From NCBI GenBank assembly GCA_902825945.1, contig CADECY010000006.1, forward strand, positions 92,959 through 156,958: DNA of 64,000 nucleotides. The letters are read 5' to 3'. Position 1 is the first letter of the stretch. The number at the start of each line of letters is the position of its first letter. Under the pieces are notes generated by a model. It was not told the DNA's origin. It saw only the letters and a list, made by a program, of their open reading frames with translations, and ran no database searches. A program made the position numbers and the translations under genes. Below are positions 18,924 to 26,718 of this stretch, one piece after another. The stretch is from an uncultured Acidobacteriota bacterium (GTDB taxonomy: Bacteria > Acidobacteriota > Terriglobia > Bryobacterales > Bryobacteraceae).

Positions 18924-19490
18924 ATGTCCTCCTTCAGCCGGCGCGAGTGGACGCTCGCGACACTTGGCCTGGTCAGTTCGAGCGAAGCGGCCGAAGCCTG
19001 GCAGCACGCGCATCAGGCCGTAACCGCCACCACTCCGCCGAAACTCGAGACGCTTGACGCAACCGCCGCGCGCGAGATCGAGGCGCTTACTTCGCGCATC
19101 ATTCCCTCGGATGACACACCCGGCGCGCGAGAAGCTGGCGTGATCTACTTCATCGACCGCGCTCTGCGGACTTGGCAGTCCGAGCATCTCGAGAGCTATC
19201 GCAAGGGCCTGGAAGAGGCACAACAGATCCGCGTCCGCATGTTTCCGGACTCCACGGCAATCGCTTCCCTGCCTCCAGCCGATCAGGACCGCCTGATCGC
19301 CGCGTTCGAGAAGACGCCCTTCTTCGAACTGCTGCGCACGCACACCGCGTTCGGATTCCTCGGTTCGCCCATCCACGGCGGAAATCGAGGCGGTATCGGC
19401 TGGGCCCATATCGGATTCGAGGACAAGGCCCGCTTTTCGCCGCCCTTCGGATACTACGACGCCGAGGCGATGAAGGCGGGCGGCCGTTGA
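18924..19490 (+). CDS. Gluconate 2-dehydrogenase subunit 3-like protein (GMC small subunit)
   Basis: 188 residues. Tat-like start (SRREWTLATLGLV) and the family pattern EIEALTSRIIPSDDTPGAREAGVIYFIDRAL, then FGFLGSPIHGGNRGGIGW, typical of the small subunit of FAD-dependent gluconate/sugar dehydrogenases. It is thought to help export and stabilise the large flavoprotein. Coupled to the next gene by a TTGA overlap. The real start is 18924; the open frame reaches further upstream but passes over the divergent intergenic region. Confidence 0.87.
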   Translation: MSSFSRREWTLATLGLVSSSEAAEAWQHAHQAVTATTPPKLETLDATAAREIEALTSRIIPSDDTPGAREAGVIYFIDRALRTWQSEHLESYRKGLEEAQQIRVRMFPDSTAIASLPPADQDRLIAAFEKTPFFELLRTHTAFGFLGSPIHGGNRGGIGWAHIGFEDKARFSPPFGYYDAEAMKAGGR

Positions 19491-21139
19491 GCGCGAAGTT
19501 CCGGCCCTCGGATGTGGTCGACTTCGTCGTGATCGGATCGGGCGCGGCTGGCGGAGTCGTGGCGAAAGAGCTTTCGGTCGCGGGCTTCCGCGTGGTGGTG
19601 CTCGAGCAGGGTCCGTACCTGCGCGAGAAGGACTATTCGCATGACGAAATCCAGTTCGCCACGCGTCAGGGACTGACGAACGACATCCGCCGACAGCCGG
19701 TCTTCTATCGAAGCAGCGAATCGGAGAGACCGGCCTTGCGGAAAGCGGTCGGATACGGGCGGCAAGTGGGCGGCGGCTCGGTCCACTTCGCCGCGAACTA
19801 TTGGCGCTTCCAGGAAGCGGACTTCGAGGAGCGGTCGAAGTTCGGAGACGTGCCCGGATCGGCGTTCGCCGACTGGCCGATTCGATACGCCGACCTCGAG
19901 CAGTACTACGCGAAGGCCGAACAGGAGATCGGAATCTCGGGACTCGCGGGTGCGAATCCTTTCGAGGCGCCACGTTCGGGCCCGTACCCGCTGCCTCCCC
20001 TTCCCGTAAAGTCGTCCGGCGTGATCTTCGATCGCGCGTGCCAGAAGCTTGGACTCCACTCGTTCCCCGCTCCGATGGCGATCCTTTCGCAGCCGTATCG
20101 GGGACGCGGCGCCTGCACACATTGCGGATTCTGCTCGTGGTTCGGATGCGAGATGCGCGCCAAGTCGAGTTCGCTCGTCTCGGTGATTCCCGTGGCGGAA
20201 AAGACGGGGCGTTGCGAGATTCGCGCCAACAGCTACGTCCGCAAGATCGAGATCGACAAACGCGGACGCGTGAACGGCGTCCTCTATTTCGACGAACGTA
20301 AGCGCGAAGTCCGCCAGAGGGCAAAGGCGGTGGCCCTGTGCGCCAACGGTGCCGAATCGCCGAAGCTGCTGCTGATGTCGAAGTCGAACCTGTTCCCCCA
20401 AGGGCTCGCCAATTCGAGCGGGCTCGTGGGCAAGCACCTGATGTGGGACAACACCTTCGGCATCAACGGGCTGTTCGAGCACCCTCTCAACGAGTTCAAG
20501 AGCGTCAAATCGACGCGGGTTTCCCACGACTTCTACCGCTCCGACCCGAAGCGCGGATTCTTTGGCGGCGGCGGAATTGACGCTCGTTTCGGCGGTTATC
20601 CTGCCGGATTCGCCATCGGCGGACTTCCACCGGACGCACCCCGCTGGGGCTCGGAATACAAGCGCCAGATCGGCGAATACTTCAACCGCACGATGATGCT
20701 CGCCGGACATTGCACGTCGCTTCCAGTCGAGTCGAACACCATCACGCTCTCGCCGGACGTCAAGGATGAGTGGGGCCTTCCGGCGATCCTGGTCACGTTC
20801 CGCTATCACCCAGACGACATCAAGACGCAAAAGTGGCTGCACCAGCGGATGATCGAGGTCTTCGAGGCGGCCGGCGCACGCAAGACCTGGGGAGGTCCGG
20901 GAGCCGATCCGGGAGGAACGTTCCATCTGATGGGCACGTGCCGGATGGGCACCGATCCGAAGCGTTCGGTGGTGAATTCGTTTAGCCGCGCGCATGACGT
21001 TCCGAACCTGTGGATCGTGGATGGCAGCAACTTCGTTACGTCGGGCCGGCAGCAGCCAACGGCGACGATTCAGGCGTTGGCGTATCGAGCGAGCGCGGGA
21101 ATCGTGGAGTCGGCGAAGCGCGGGGAAATCGCCGGGTAG
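19487..21139 (+). CDS. GMC-family FAD-dependent sugar/alcohol dehydrogenase large subunit
   Basis: 550 residues starting at TTG 19487, which overlaps the small-subunit stop. Seen: Rossmann FAD motif VIGSGAAGGVVAKELS near residue 17, VGGGSVHFAANYWRF in the GMC signature region, a cysteine cluster CTHCGFCSWFGC around residue 208-219, and a C-terminal GTCRMGTDP then WIVDGSNFVTSGRQQPTATI typical of gluconate 2-dehydrogenase large subunits. It should oxidise a sugar or polyol in the periplasm, transported folded with its Tat-bearing partner. No cytochrome c subunit is adjacent. Confidence 0.9.
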   Translation: MSAKFRPSDVVDFVVIGSGAAGGVVAKELSVAGFRVVVLEQGPYLREKDYSHDEIQFATRQGLTNDIRRQPVFYRSSESERPALRKAVGYGRQVGGGSVHFAANYWRFQEADFEERSKFGDVPGSAFADWPIRYADLEQYYAKAEQEIGISGLAGANPFEAPRSGPYPLPPLPVKSSGVIFDRACQKLGLHSFPAPMAILSQPYRGRGACTHCGFCSWFGCEMRAKSSSLVSVIPVAEKTGRCEIRANSYVRKIEIDKRGRVNGVLYFDERKREVRQRAKAVALCANGAESPKLLLMSKSNLFPQGLANSSGLVGKHLMWDNTFGINGLFEHPLNEFKSVKSTRVSHDFYRSDPKRGFFGGGGIDARFGGYPAGFAIGGLPPDAPRWGSEYKRQIGEYFNRTMMLAGHCTSLPVESNTITLSPDVKDEWGLPAILVTFRYHPDDIKTQKWLHQRMIEVFEAAGARKTWGGPGADPGGTFHLMGTCRMGTDPKRSVVNSFSRAHDVPNLWIVDGSNFVTSGRQQPTATIQALAYRASAGIVESAKRGEIAG

Positions 21140-21149
21140 AGGTTCTGGA

Positions 21150-22220
21150 ATGCAAAGCAGCGTTTATCCCTATCGCGTGTTCATCAGCTACTCGCATGCG
21201 GACCGGGCTCTCGTGGAACGCTTGGATAGCATTCTTCGCGCCGCTGACCTCGACCCGATGTGGGACCGCGACCTAACTGGCGGAGTTGCGTTCAAGAAAG
21301 AGATCGCGGACTTCATTGCAAACGCACACGTCTTCCTTCCGCTCGTAACCACGAATTCGGTGAATCGGCCATGGTCCAATCAGGAGATCGGTTACGCCTG
21401 CGCGCTCGGGAAACCGATCCTGCCAGTCTCGACGATCCCCGGCGACCTGCAGGGAATGATCGCCGGCCTCAAGGCGGTCTTCGTAACCGAAGACTTGGCG
21501 GACGCCGCGCCAAAGCTGACGGCGGAGGTGGTGGAGCGCTTGGTGCAAAAGGCGTGCGGCAACGCCGCCACGTACGAATGCACCGAGAACAACACGGGGC
21601 GCGCGATGATGCTCGCGGAGTATGCGGATAGCGTCGCCTCGCTTCGGAAGTACGGGCACGTGCGGCAGCAGGCGTCATTGACGACCTTCCATCTGCCGGA
21701 TCAAGGTCCAGGCCATTCGCTGTGGGCCCACTATTTCCCACGCCGCACCGATGACAGGGCACTGTTCCGTGCCCTGGGAAACGAGCGCCGAGCCATGGAG
21801 CAACACGCGGCCCGCGAGGGATGCAGGCTGATCATCGACGACACCTCCCTCCTCGCTTCCGTCTACGAAGAGCAGGGGCCTGATTGCGTCGCGCCGCGCG
21901 TCCGGGGACTTCTCGATTTCCTGGTCTCCCGGCGCGACATCCCGGTCGAGATCGCGGTTAGCAACGACACGAACCGGCAGGCCTCCCTGACGATATTGGG
22001 AGATTGGTTCAGTTCCGAAGCCATTTCCTCGGCGGTGTCGGTCTCTCATCGCAAGGGCCTACGCGAAGCTCTGTTCACTCGCCACCAGCCTACAATCCAG
22101 GAGCAGATACGTTCCTTCGACCTCCTGTTTGAAGACCTGCTGGCAAGGCTGGGGTGGACGAAGGCTTCGTCGCGGGACAGCGCGATCTCCTACCTCAACC
22201 GCTACCTCTCGCGGCTTTGA
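21150..22220 (+). CDS. TIR-domain protein with an unassigned C-terminal domain
   Basis: 356 residues. Residues 7-130 form a TIR domain: YRVFISYSHADRALVERL (strand A), MWDRDLTGG (BB region), then RPWSNQEIGYACALGKPILPV with Trp75 and Glu79 at the position of the catalytic Glu of NAD-cleaving TIRs. Residues 150-356 match nothing I recognise; a Gly/His stretch (HLPDQGPGHSLWAHYFPRR) and an IIDDTSLLASVY segment look like a folded sensor or second enzyme domain. Bacterial TIR proteins are often abortive-infection effectors, so an immune role is plausible but inferred. It starts 10 bases after the GMC gene. The opposite-strand neighbour is a nucleotidyltransferase. Confidence 0.82.
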   Translation: MQSSVYPYRVFISYSHADRALVERLDSILRAADLDPMWDRDLTGGVAFKKEIADFIANAHVFLPLVTTNSVNRPWSNQEIGYACALGKPILPVSTIPGDLQGMIAGLKAVFVTEDLADAAPKLTAEVVERLVQKACGNAATYECTENNTGRAMMLAEYADSVASLRKYGHVRQQASLTTFHLPDQGPGHSLWAHYFPRRTDDRALFRALGNERRAMEQHAAREGCRLIIDDTSLLASVYEEQGPDCVAPRVRGLLDFLVSRRDIPVEIAVSNDTNRQASLTILGDWFSSEAISSAVSVSHRKGLREALFTRHQPTIQEQIRSFDLLFEDLLARLGWTKASSRDSAISYLNRYLSRL

Positions 22221-22253
22221 CTGGCGTCAGTCAGGAATCGAACGCGGTTCGCC

Positions 22254-22837
22254 TTACTCTGCTTGGCGAACCTGACGCAACCGTGCGCGGAGAGCTTCGG
22301 GCAGGCTCGCCTCGATATCCGGCGTGATCAGCCCCGCTTCGTCCATGTCCTTCAAATGCGTCTGGTCCTTCAGCCGGAAGCTCGTCAGCTTCATCCGTAC
22401 CAGACGCTCAATCGAGATCAGCGGCAATCCTCTGACGAGTTTCCCCCGGCCAGTTCCGGAACCGCTTCGAGGTGGGCGGCTCGAACCCTTTCGCCCGCGA
22501 AGACCAGATGTACCGCCCTGCGCTCGGAGGGCGCGTTCGCCTGAACAAGCATATCGACGCCAGCCACATGCCGGTACTCGAGCCCCATTGGTCCAACAGC
22601 CCGCGCGATCGCTTCGAGGTCTCCCCGGCGGACCGCAATGTCGATATCCTTCGTGAGCCTACCTGCGTCCGGCTCCGACTCCTCGACATACAGGTACGCG
22701 GCGAGGCCGCCCACGATCCGGTACTCCCGCCCCGCAGCGCGAAGGGCCTGGTCCAGACGGCCGGCCAAGCTCAGCAGATCGGTCACGCTCTCCTCGAAAA
22801 ACGTATTGATCAGGACCGGCTGCGCGACCGTGCTCAT
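22254..22837 (-). pseudogene. AbiEii/DUF6036-like nucleotidyltransferase split by a -1 frameshift (decayed, or programmed)
   Basis: The first frame (22837 to 22418) gives 139 residues with the nucleotidyltransferase pattern IVGGLAAYLY (Gly43-Gly44) and LTKDIDIAV (Asp64, Asp66). It then runs off family sequence and stops. The -1 frame continues the protein to a TAA at 22254: GKLVRGLPLISIERLVRMKL, then LKDQTHLKDMDEAGLITPDI, the usual C-terminus of these proteins. The switch occurs at G GGA AAC (22439-22445), correctly phased as a slippery heptamer. Whole product would be about 193 residues. Either a one-base deletion has broken the gene or ribosomes slip here; the sequence cannot decide. Related proteins act as the toxin half of type IV toxin-antitoxin or as stand-alone NTases; no antitoxin gene is adjacent. 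Confidence 0.7.
22439..22445 (-). other. Slippery heptamer G GGA AAC at the frameshift point
   Basis: On the minus strand the zero-frame codons are ..G GGA AAC.., an exact X XXY YYZ arrangement. A -1 slip here converts the 139-residue frame to the frame encoding the conserved C-terminus. No clear stimulatory hairpin or internal Shine-Dalgarno was found by eye. Confidence 0.5.
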
Positions 22838-22892
22838 CCGCTTCTCAGGATAGCCCGTGCAACCGAACGGCGCCAGGCCGCATCTGATTCGC

Positions 22893-22898
22893 TAGAAT
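22893..22898 (+). promoter_or_regulatory. -10-like TAGAAT overlapping an upstream ATG
   Basis: TAGAAT ends 7 bases before the ATG at 22906 and overlaps a possible ATG at 22897, which argues for 22906 as the real start and for a leaderless transcript. Confidence 0.5.
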
Positions 22899-22905
22899 GA
22901 TCGCC

Positions 22906-23397
22906 ATGCGCTTCCTTCTCGCGGCCACGCTTCTCGGATCGCTCGCCCTTCCGGCGATCGGCCAGAACAAGTACACCGGACCCCGGCCGCCCAAGCCGGA
23001 CACGGTTTACCTGCTGCACGCATCCGAGTTGGTGCCGGCGGAAGCCGGCGAGGCCAAGGAAGAGACGCGCAAGGACGTCGTCGCGAACGTCATGAAGGGG
23101 GTCGCCTCCTCCGCTCGGACTCCGCTCGCCGAACCGATCTTCCTGATCGCCACCGAAAAGCTCGACGCCGAAAAGTTCGAGCTTTACAAGATGGACACCA
23201 AGAACGGCCAGCGCGAAGTCGTCATTCCCACCGATCCCAAGAAGCGAGCCAAGAACGCGCCCAAACCGCTCCGCCTCAAGTGGGAAAAGATCGAGACTGG
23301 ACTGTTCCGGCTCGAAGCGAACGAATACCTCGACAACGGCGAGTATTGCCTGAGCCCATCGGGCTCGCAGCAAGTGTTCTGCTTCCAGGTTTACTGA
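22906..23397 (+). CDS. Exported hypothetical protein
   Basis: 163 residues. Signal peptide MRFLLAATLLGSLALPAIGQ with a clear cleavage site; the mature part is Lys-rich with beta-strand-like segments (EPIFLIATEKLDAEKFELYKM, then KPLRLKWEKIETGLFRLEANEYL) and two Cys near the C-terminus (GEYCLSP, QVFCFQ) that could form a disulfide. No known function. An alternative start three codons upstream (22897) lies inside the -10-like TAGAAT and is less likely. The 3' end overlaps the convergent ACT-domain gene by 7 bases. Confidence 0.7.
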   Translation: MRFLLAATLLGSLALPAIGQNKYTGPRPPKPDTVYLLHASELVPAEAGEAKEETRKDVVANVMKGVASSARTPLAEPIFLIATEKLDAEKFELYKMDTKNGQREVVIPTDPKKRAKNAPKPLRLKWEKIETGLFRLEANEYLDNGEYCLSPSGSQQVFCFQVY

Positions 23398-23783
23398 GCG
23401 CTGCGTACCGTGTGTCCGGCGTTTTCGAGCACGTCGATCGCGCGACCGAGATCGCCCGCCTTCACGAGCACGTAGTCGGTATCGAAGGTCGAGATCGCGA
23501 AGATCCCGATCTTCGCGTCGCGTAGCGGATCGGCGACCGAGGCCAGGATTCCGGTCTCAGTGAACGCGAACGGACCTTGCAGTTCGAAGATCCGCCAGCC
23601 GGATTCGTGCCGGATCCCGCTTGGAACCGCGGCCCCGATCACCACCACCGAGAGTTCGCTACGAGTCCGGGTGATTGAGGCGAATCCCGGAGCCGCGAGA
23701 GCCCACCCCGGCACTGGGGCTCCGGGCTCGAGCCGGCAAATCGCATAGCCGTCCGGGAGAATCGACAAGGTGAGTGCTGGCAT
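23391..23783 (-). CDS. ACT-domain protein
   Basis: 130 residues made of two ACT-like halves of the CASTOR/ACT_7 kind: an N-terminal beta strand region (LTLSILPDGYAICRLEPG), then SELSVVVIGA, WRIFELQGPFAFTETGILASVADPL and AKIGIFAISTFDTDYVLVK, ending with a helix (GRAIDVLENAG). Proteins of this type bind small ligands, often amino acids, without catalytic activity. The start at 23783 lies 7 bases after the glycosyltransferase stop, so the two are probably one transcript. The open frame upstream of that ATG is a shadow of the glycosyltransferase. Confidence 0.8.
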   Translation of the reverse strand: MPALTLSILPDGYAICRLEPGAPVPGWALAAPGFASITRTRSELSVVVIGAAVPSGIRHESGWRIFELQGPFAFTETGILASVADPLRDAKIGIFAISTFDTDYVLVKAGDLGRAIDVLENAGHTVRSAQ

Positions 23784-23790
23784 GACGCCC

Positions 23791-25269
23791 TTATCGTAAC
23801 CTGCGTTTCCACACCACCAGTCCGGGGCTGGAACTCGTTGCCGCGAACCGGCGCTCCTGAAAGTAGTGCGCGGGCAGGTAGCGCGCGATCCACGCCCCGA
23901 ACTCCGGATGGCTCTTCTTCTGCTCGAGCCACGAATAGGGATCTTCCGCATAGACAATGAACTCCGGCTGCGCCGCTTCGATCTCGCGGATGGCTTCCTG
24001 CTGCATTCGCGGCGCCAACGGCTGGTCTTCCATCAAACCGTACACGTAGATGTGACCCGTGGCGGACCGGCGGCGCGAGTAGAAGTAGATCTCGGGTTCG
24101 GACCCGAGTACCGCCACGCGGGCATCAGCGGCCGAACTCGCGCGGATATGATCCGCGGCGCCGATTGCCTCCGCAAACGGAGCTTCTCCGTATTCGGCCC
24201 GGATCACTTCCTCGGGCGGCGACGTGAAGAAGTACGCCTGCTGCGCCAGCACTGAATAGCCGATCGCAGCGCCAGCGGCGGCAACGGCGAGCGTTGTGGC
24301 AGTCCGCTTGGCGAGTTCGGCCAGTGCGATTGCGCCCAGGATCGAGACAGCCGGCAGGAAGACCACCCAATAGTGCGGCCGGAAGTAGAAGCCCGGACAG
24401 ACGGCAAGGAACGCGAAGCCCGTGAACAGCAAGATCCAGCGGCGCCGAATCGCCACCGAATCGCGCGCTGCCACGGCGAATCCGGCGCAGGCCAGCAACC
24501 ACGCGGGCCAGTCGACATCCGCAACCGACTCGACCGATTCCCACAGGCGGAGCGGAATGTCCCCGGCCGGGACCTGTGAGACATATTGGCTGGCGTAACT
24601 GACGGTCCAGAACCAGAACCGTCCGAAGTCCCCGGTTGCGCCCAGCCACGCGCACGTCAGCAGATACGGCGTGACGGAGCCCGCGAGTACTGCGACGGTC
24701 AGGGCGGCTCGCCGAGATTCCATCGCCGCGAATGCGACCCCCATGAGCACGAACGGTGATCCCTGCTGTTTGCAAAGGACGCCCAAGCCGATCAGGAATC
24801 CGGCCGAGAATGCCAGCGCGTGCGCGCGGCGCTCGACTGCGGCGCGAAGAGCCACCAGTCCCCACAGCACCGGACAGATCACGAAGTGAGTCGCATGCGC
24901 ATGCATGCCGAGCACCGAGAATCCCATCGAGAGTACGGCGAACAGGGCCGCGGCGGCAAGCGCGGCAAACTCACCCCACCACGCGGCCACCAGCACGAAC
25001 ACGGCGCCGGCCGAGAGCGCGTTCACCACCGCGAGCCCGATCCGGATTCCGCGCGGGCTCTCCCCGGCTGCGCTCATGATTCCCGCGTAGGCAAGATAGG
25101 TTCCGGGCAGCTTCATGTTGTAGGCCGCACGATAGGGCGGCACACCCTGCCGGATCAGCTGGCCTGCGTAGGCATACTCTCCTTCGTCCCGTTCCAGCGG
25201 GAGATCGAAAAGCCGCACCCGAATGCCGAACGACAACACGAGAATCAGGCCGAGAAATACTTTGACCAA
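23791..25269 (-). CDS. GT-C (family 39-like) membrane glycosyltransferase
   Basis: 492 residues with about ten membrane helices. The first extracytoplasmic loop carries FDLPLERDEGEYAYAGQ, the D-E acidic motif of ArnT/PMT-type glycosyltransferases that use polyprenyl-phosphate sugars as donors. The C-terminal soluble part (about 370-492) has a Rossmann-like start (VAVLGSEPEIYFYSRRR). It probably adds a sugar to a lipid or protein on the outer face of the inner membrane. The start is TTG at 25269, with TATACT only 6 bases upstream. Confidence 0.83.
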   Translation of the reverse strand: MVKVFLGLILVLSFGIRVRLFDLPLERDEGEYAYAGQLIRQGVPPYRAAYNMKLPGTYLAYAGIMSAAGESPRGIRIGLAVVNALSAGAVFVLVAAWWGEFAALAAAALFAVLSMGFSVLGMHAHATHFVICPVLWGLVALRAAVERRAHALAFSAGFLIGLGVLCKQQGSPFVLMGVAFAAMESRRAALTVAVLAGSVTPYLLTCAWLGATGDFGRFWFWTVSYASQYVSQVPAGDIPLRLWESVESVADVDWPAWLLACAGFAVAARDSVAIRRRWILLFTGFAFLAVCPGFYFRPHYWVVFLPAVSILGAIALAELAKRTATTLAVAAAGAAIGYSVLAQQAYFFTSPPEEVIRAEYGEAPFAEAIGAADHIRASSAADARVAVLGSEPEIYFYSRRRSATGHIYVYGLMEDQPLAPRMQQEAIREIEAAQPEFIVYAEDPYSWLEQKKSHPEFGAWIARYLPAHYFQERRFAATSSSPGLVVWKRRLR

Positions 25270-25275
25270 ACCCGG

Positions 25276-25281
25276 AGTATA
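25276..25281 (-). promoter_or_regulatory. -10-like TATACT six bases before a TTG start
   Basis: TATACT on the minus strand, spacing of 6 bases to the TTG at 25269. Transcription would begin on or very near the start codon. Confidence 0.45.
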
Positions 25282-25344
25282 GCCGGAAAGCTTTGGCCGA
25301 TTACTGGTATCCGGTTATCATGGAGAATCGATACTTCATAATCA

Positions 25345-26718
25345 TTACCGCTTGCCACCGGCTCGCGGCTCCTCGCGTTCGATCACCTCGCGCGGCTCCG
25401 CTGTCCGTCCCTGATCTCCGGACTCCTCGATCCACTTGTCGAGCACCGCGCGAAGCCGGAGAAAATCCTCGCGGCGGCGCGGATCGTCCGCGAGGTTGGC
25501 CACCTCGTGCGGATCCTTCTCGATGTCGTAGAACTCGTACTCCGGCTTTCGATCCGCCATCCATCGCGACGGAATCGGGCCGAGCTTGCCGGCCGCGTGC
25601 AGTTCCTTGATCACGCGCTGCGTAGGATAGCTATTGGTGATGTACTGATTGAACTGCGTGTACGGCTTCTCCGGCATGAAATTGCGGATCAGCTTGTAGC
25701 GATAGTCGCGAACAGCGCGGATGCGGTCGACCGTCATGTCGCAGCGGTCACGCGCGGTAAAGACGTACGGCCGCCGGCGGCCAGCCAGCAGATTTTGCCC
25801 GTGCATTGGCGCTGGCTTCGGAAGTCCCGCGATCTCGATCGTGGTCGCGGTGATATCCACCGCGCTCGTGAGATCCGTGCGGACCGCGCCCGTCTTCACA
25901 TGCCCCGGCCACCGCATCAACAGCGGGATGTGCGTTCCCGGATCATAGAGCCACTGCTTTCCGCGCAACAGGCACCGGCCGTTGTCTCCGAAGACGAAGA
26001 TCGCCGTGTTGTCGAGCAGCCCATCCGCGTTCAACAGGTCGAGCACGCCGCCCACCTGAGTATCCCAGTAGTTCACCGCGTCGAGGTAGTTGGCTACCTC
26101 ATCGCGGACCACCGGATGGTCCGGATAGTAGGGCGGCAGTTCTACCTTGGCCGGATCGACGAGCCGATTCTGCTTGCGCGACACCGGCCACATCGGACCT
26201 TTGTGCGGCGCGGTGAAGTTGATCTGCGCGAAGAAGGGCTGACCCTTCGCGCGCTGATTCCAATGCGTGCCGTCGAACGGCTTCTCGGCCTTGAAGTTGA
26301 AATCGGTCTTGCCGGAGGCTCGCAGTCCGGGCGCGATCTCCGTCATGTTCGCGGTGAAGTATCCGGCATCGTGCAAGCGGTGCGATACCAGGCGCACGCC
26401 CTCCGGCAGGCGATAGCCGTCGGTCCGGTGGCTGCGGTGGTTGTGCGTGCCCGTGGTGGTCTGGTAAACGCCGGTGTTCCAGGCCGAGCGGCTCGCGGAG
26501 CAGACCGGCGCCGTGGTGAAGCAGTGGGTGAACCGAGTGCCTTCGCTCGCGATTCGATCAGCATTCGGCGTGTGAACGAGCGGATGCCCGTAGCAGCCGA
26601 GTTGAGGCCCAAGATCGTCACCGAGGATCCAGAGGATGTTCGGGCGCCCGCTCTTGTTCTGAGCGCGCAAATTGAGGAAAGGAGCCGCGGCAGCGAGAGC
26701 GGAGCGTCTTGTGATCAT
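25345..26718 (-). CDS. Tat-exported sulfatase
   Basis: 457 residues. Tat-like N-terminus (MITRRSALAAAAPFL). Metal site at NILWILGDDLG (Asp34-Asp35). Cys73 in CSASR (C-x-A-x-R) is the sulfatase signature in which Cys is converted to formylglycine; the next family block SAWNTGVYQTT follows. Later FVFGDNGRC supplies the D-N pair. It should hydrolyse sulfate esters of sugars or mucopolysaccharides; the formylglycine-generating enzyme is not in this window. Its ATG at 26718 directly abuts the stop of the PQQ dehydrogenase gene, so it is the last member of that operon. Confidence 0.9.
   Translation of the reverse strand: MITRRSALAAAAPFLNLRAQNKSGRPNILWILGDDLGPQLGCYGHPLVHTPNADRIASEGTRFTHCFTTAPVCSASRSAWNTGVYQTTTGTHNHRSHRTDGYRLPEGVRLVSHRLHDAGYFTANMTEIAPGLRASGKTDFNFKAEKPFDGTHWNQRAKGQPFFAQINFTAPHKGPMWPVSRKQNRLVDPAKVELPPYYPDHPVVRDEVANYLDAVNYWDTQVGGVLDLLNADGLLDNTAIFVFGDNGRCLLRGKQWLYDPGTHIPLLMRWPGHVKTGAVRTDLTSAVDITATTIEIAGLPKPAPMHGQNLLAGRRRPYVFTARDRCDMTVDRIRAVRDYRYKLIRNFMPEKPYTQFNQYITNSYPTQRVIKELHAAGKLGPIPSRWMADRKPEYEFYDIEKDPHEVANLADDPRRREDFLRLRAVLDKWIEESGDQGRTAEPREVIEREEPRAGGKR

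Noticed and set aside
22217..22256. tRNA-like T-arm (GTTCGATTCCTGACTGACGCCA on the minus strand)
   Set aside because: The bases flanking TTCGATT do not pair, no acceptor, D or anticodon arm can be drawn, and it overlaps the end of the nucleotidyltransferase frame.
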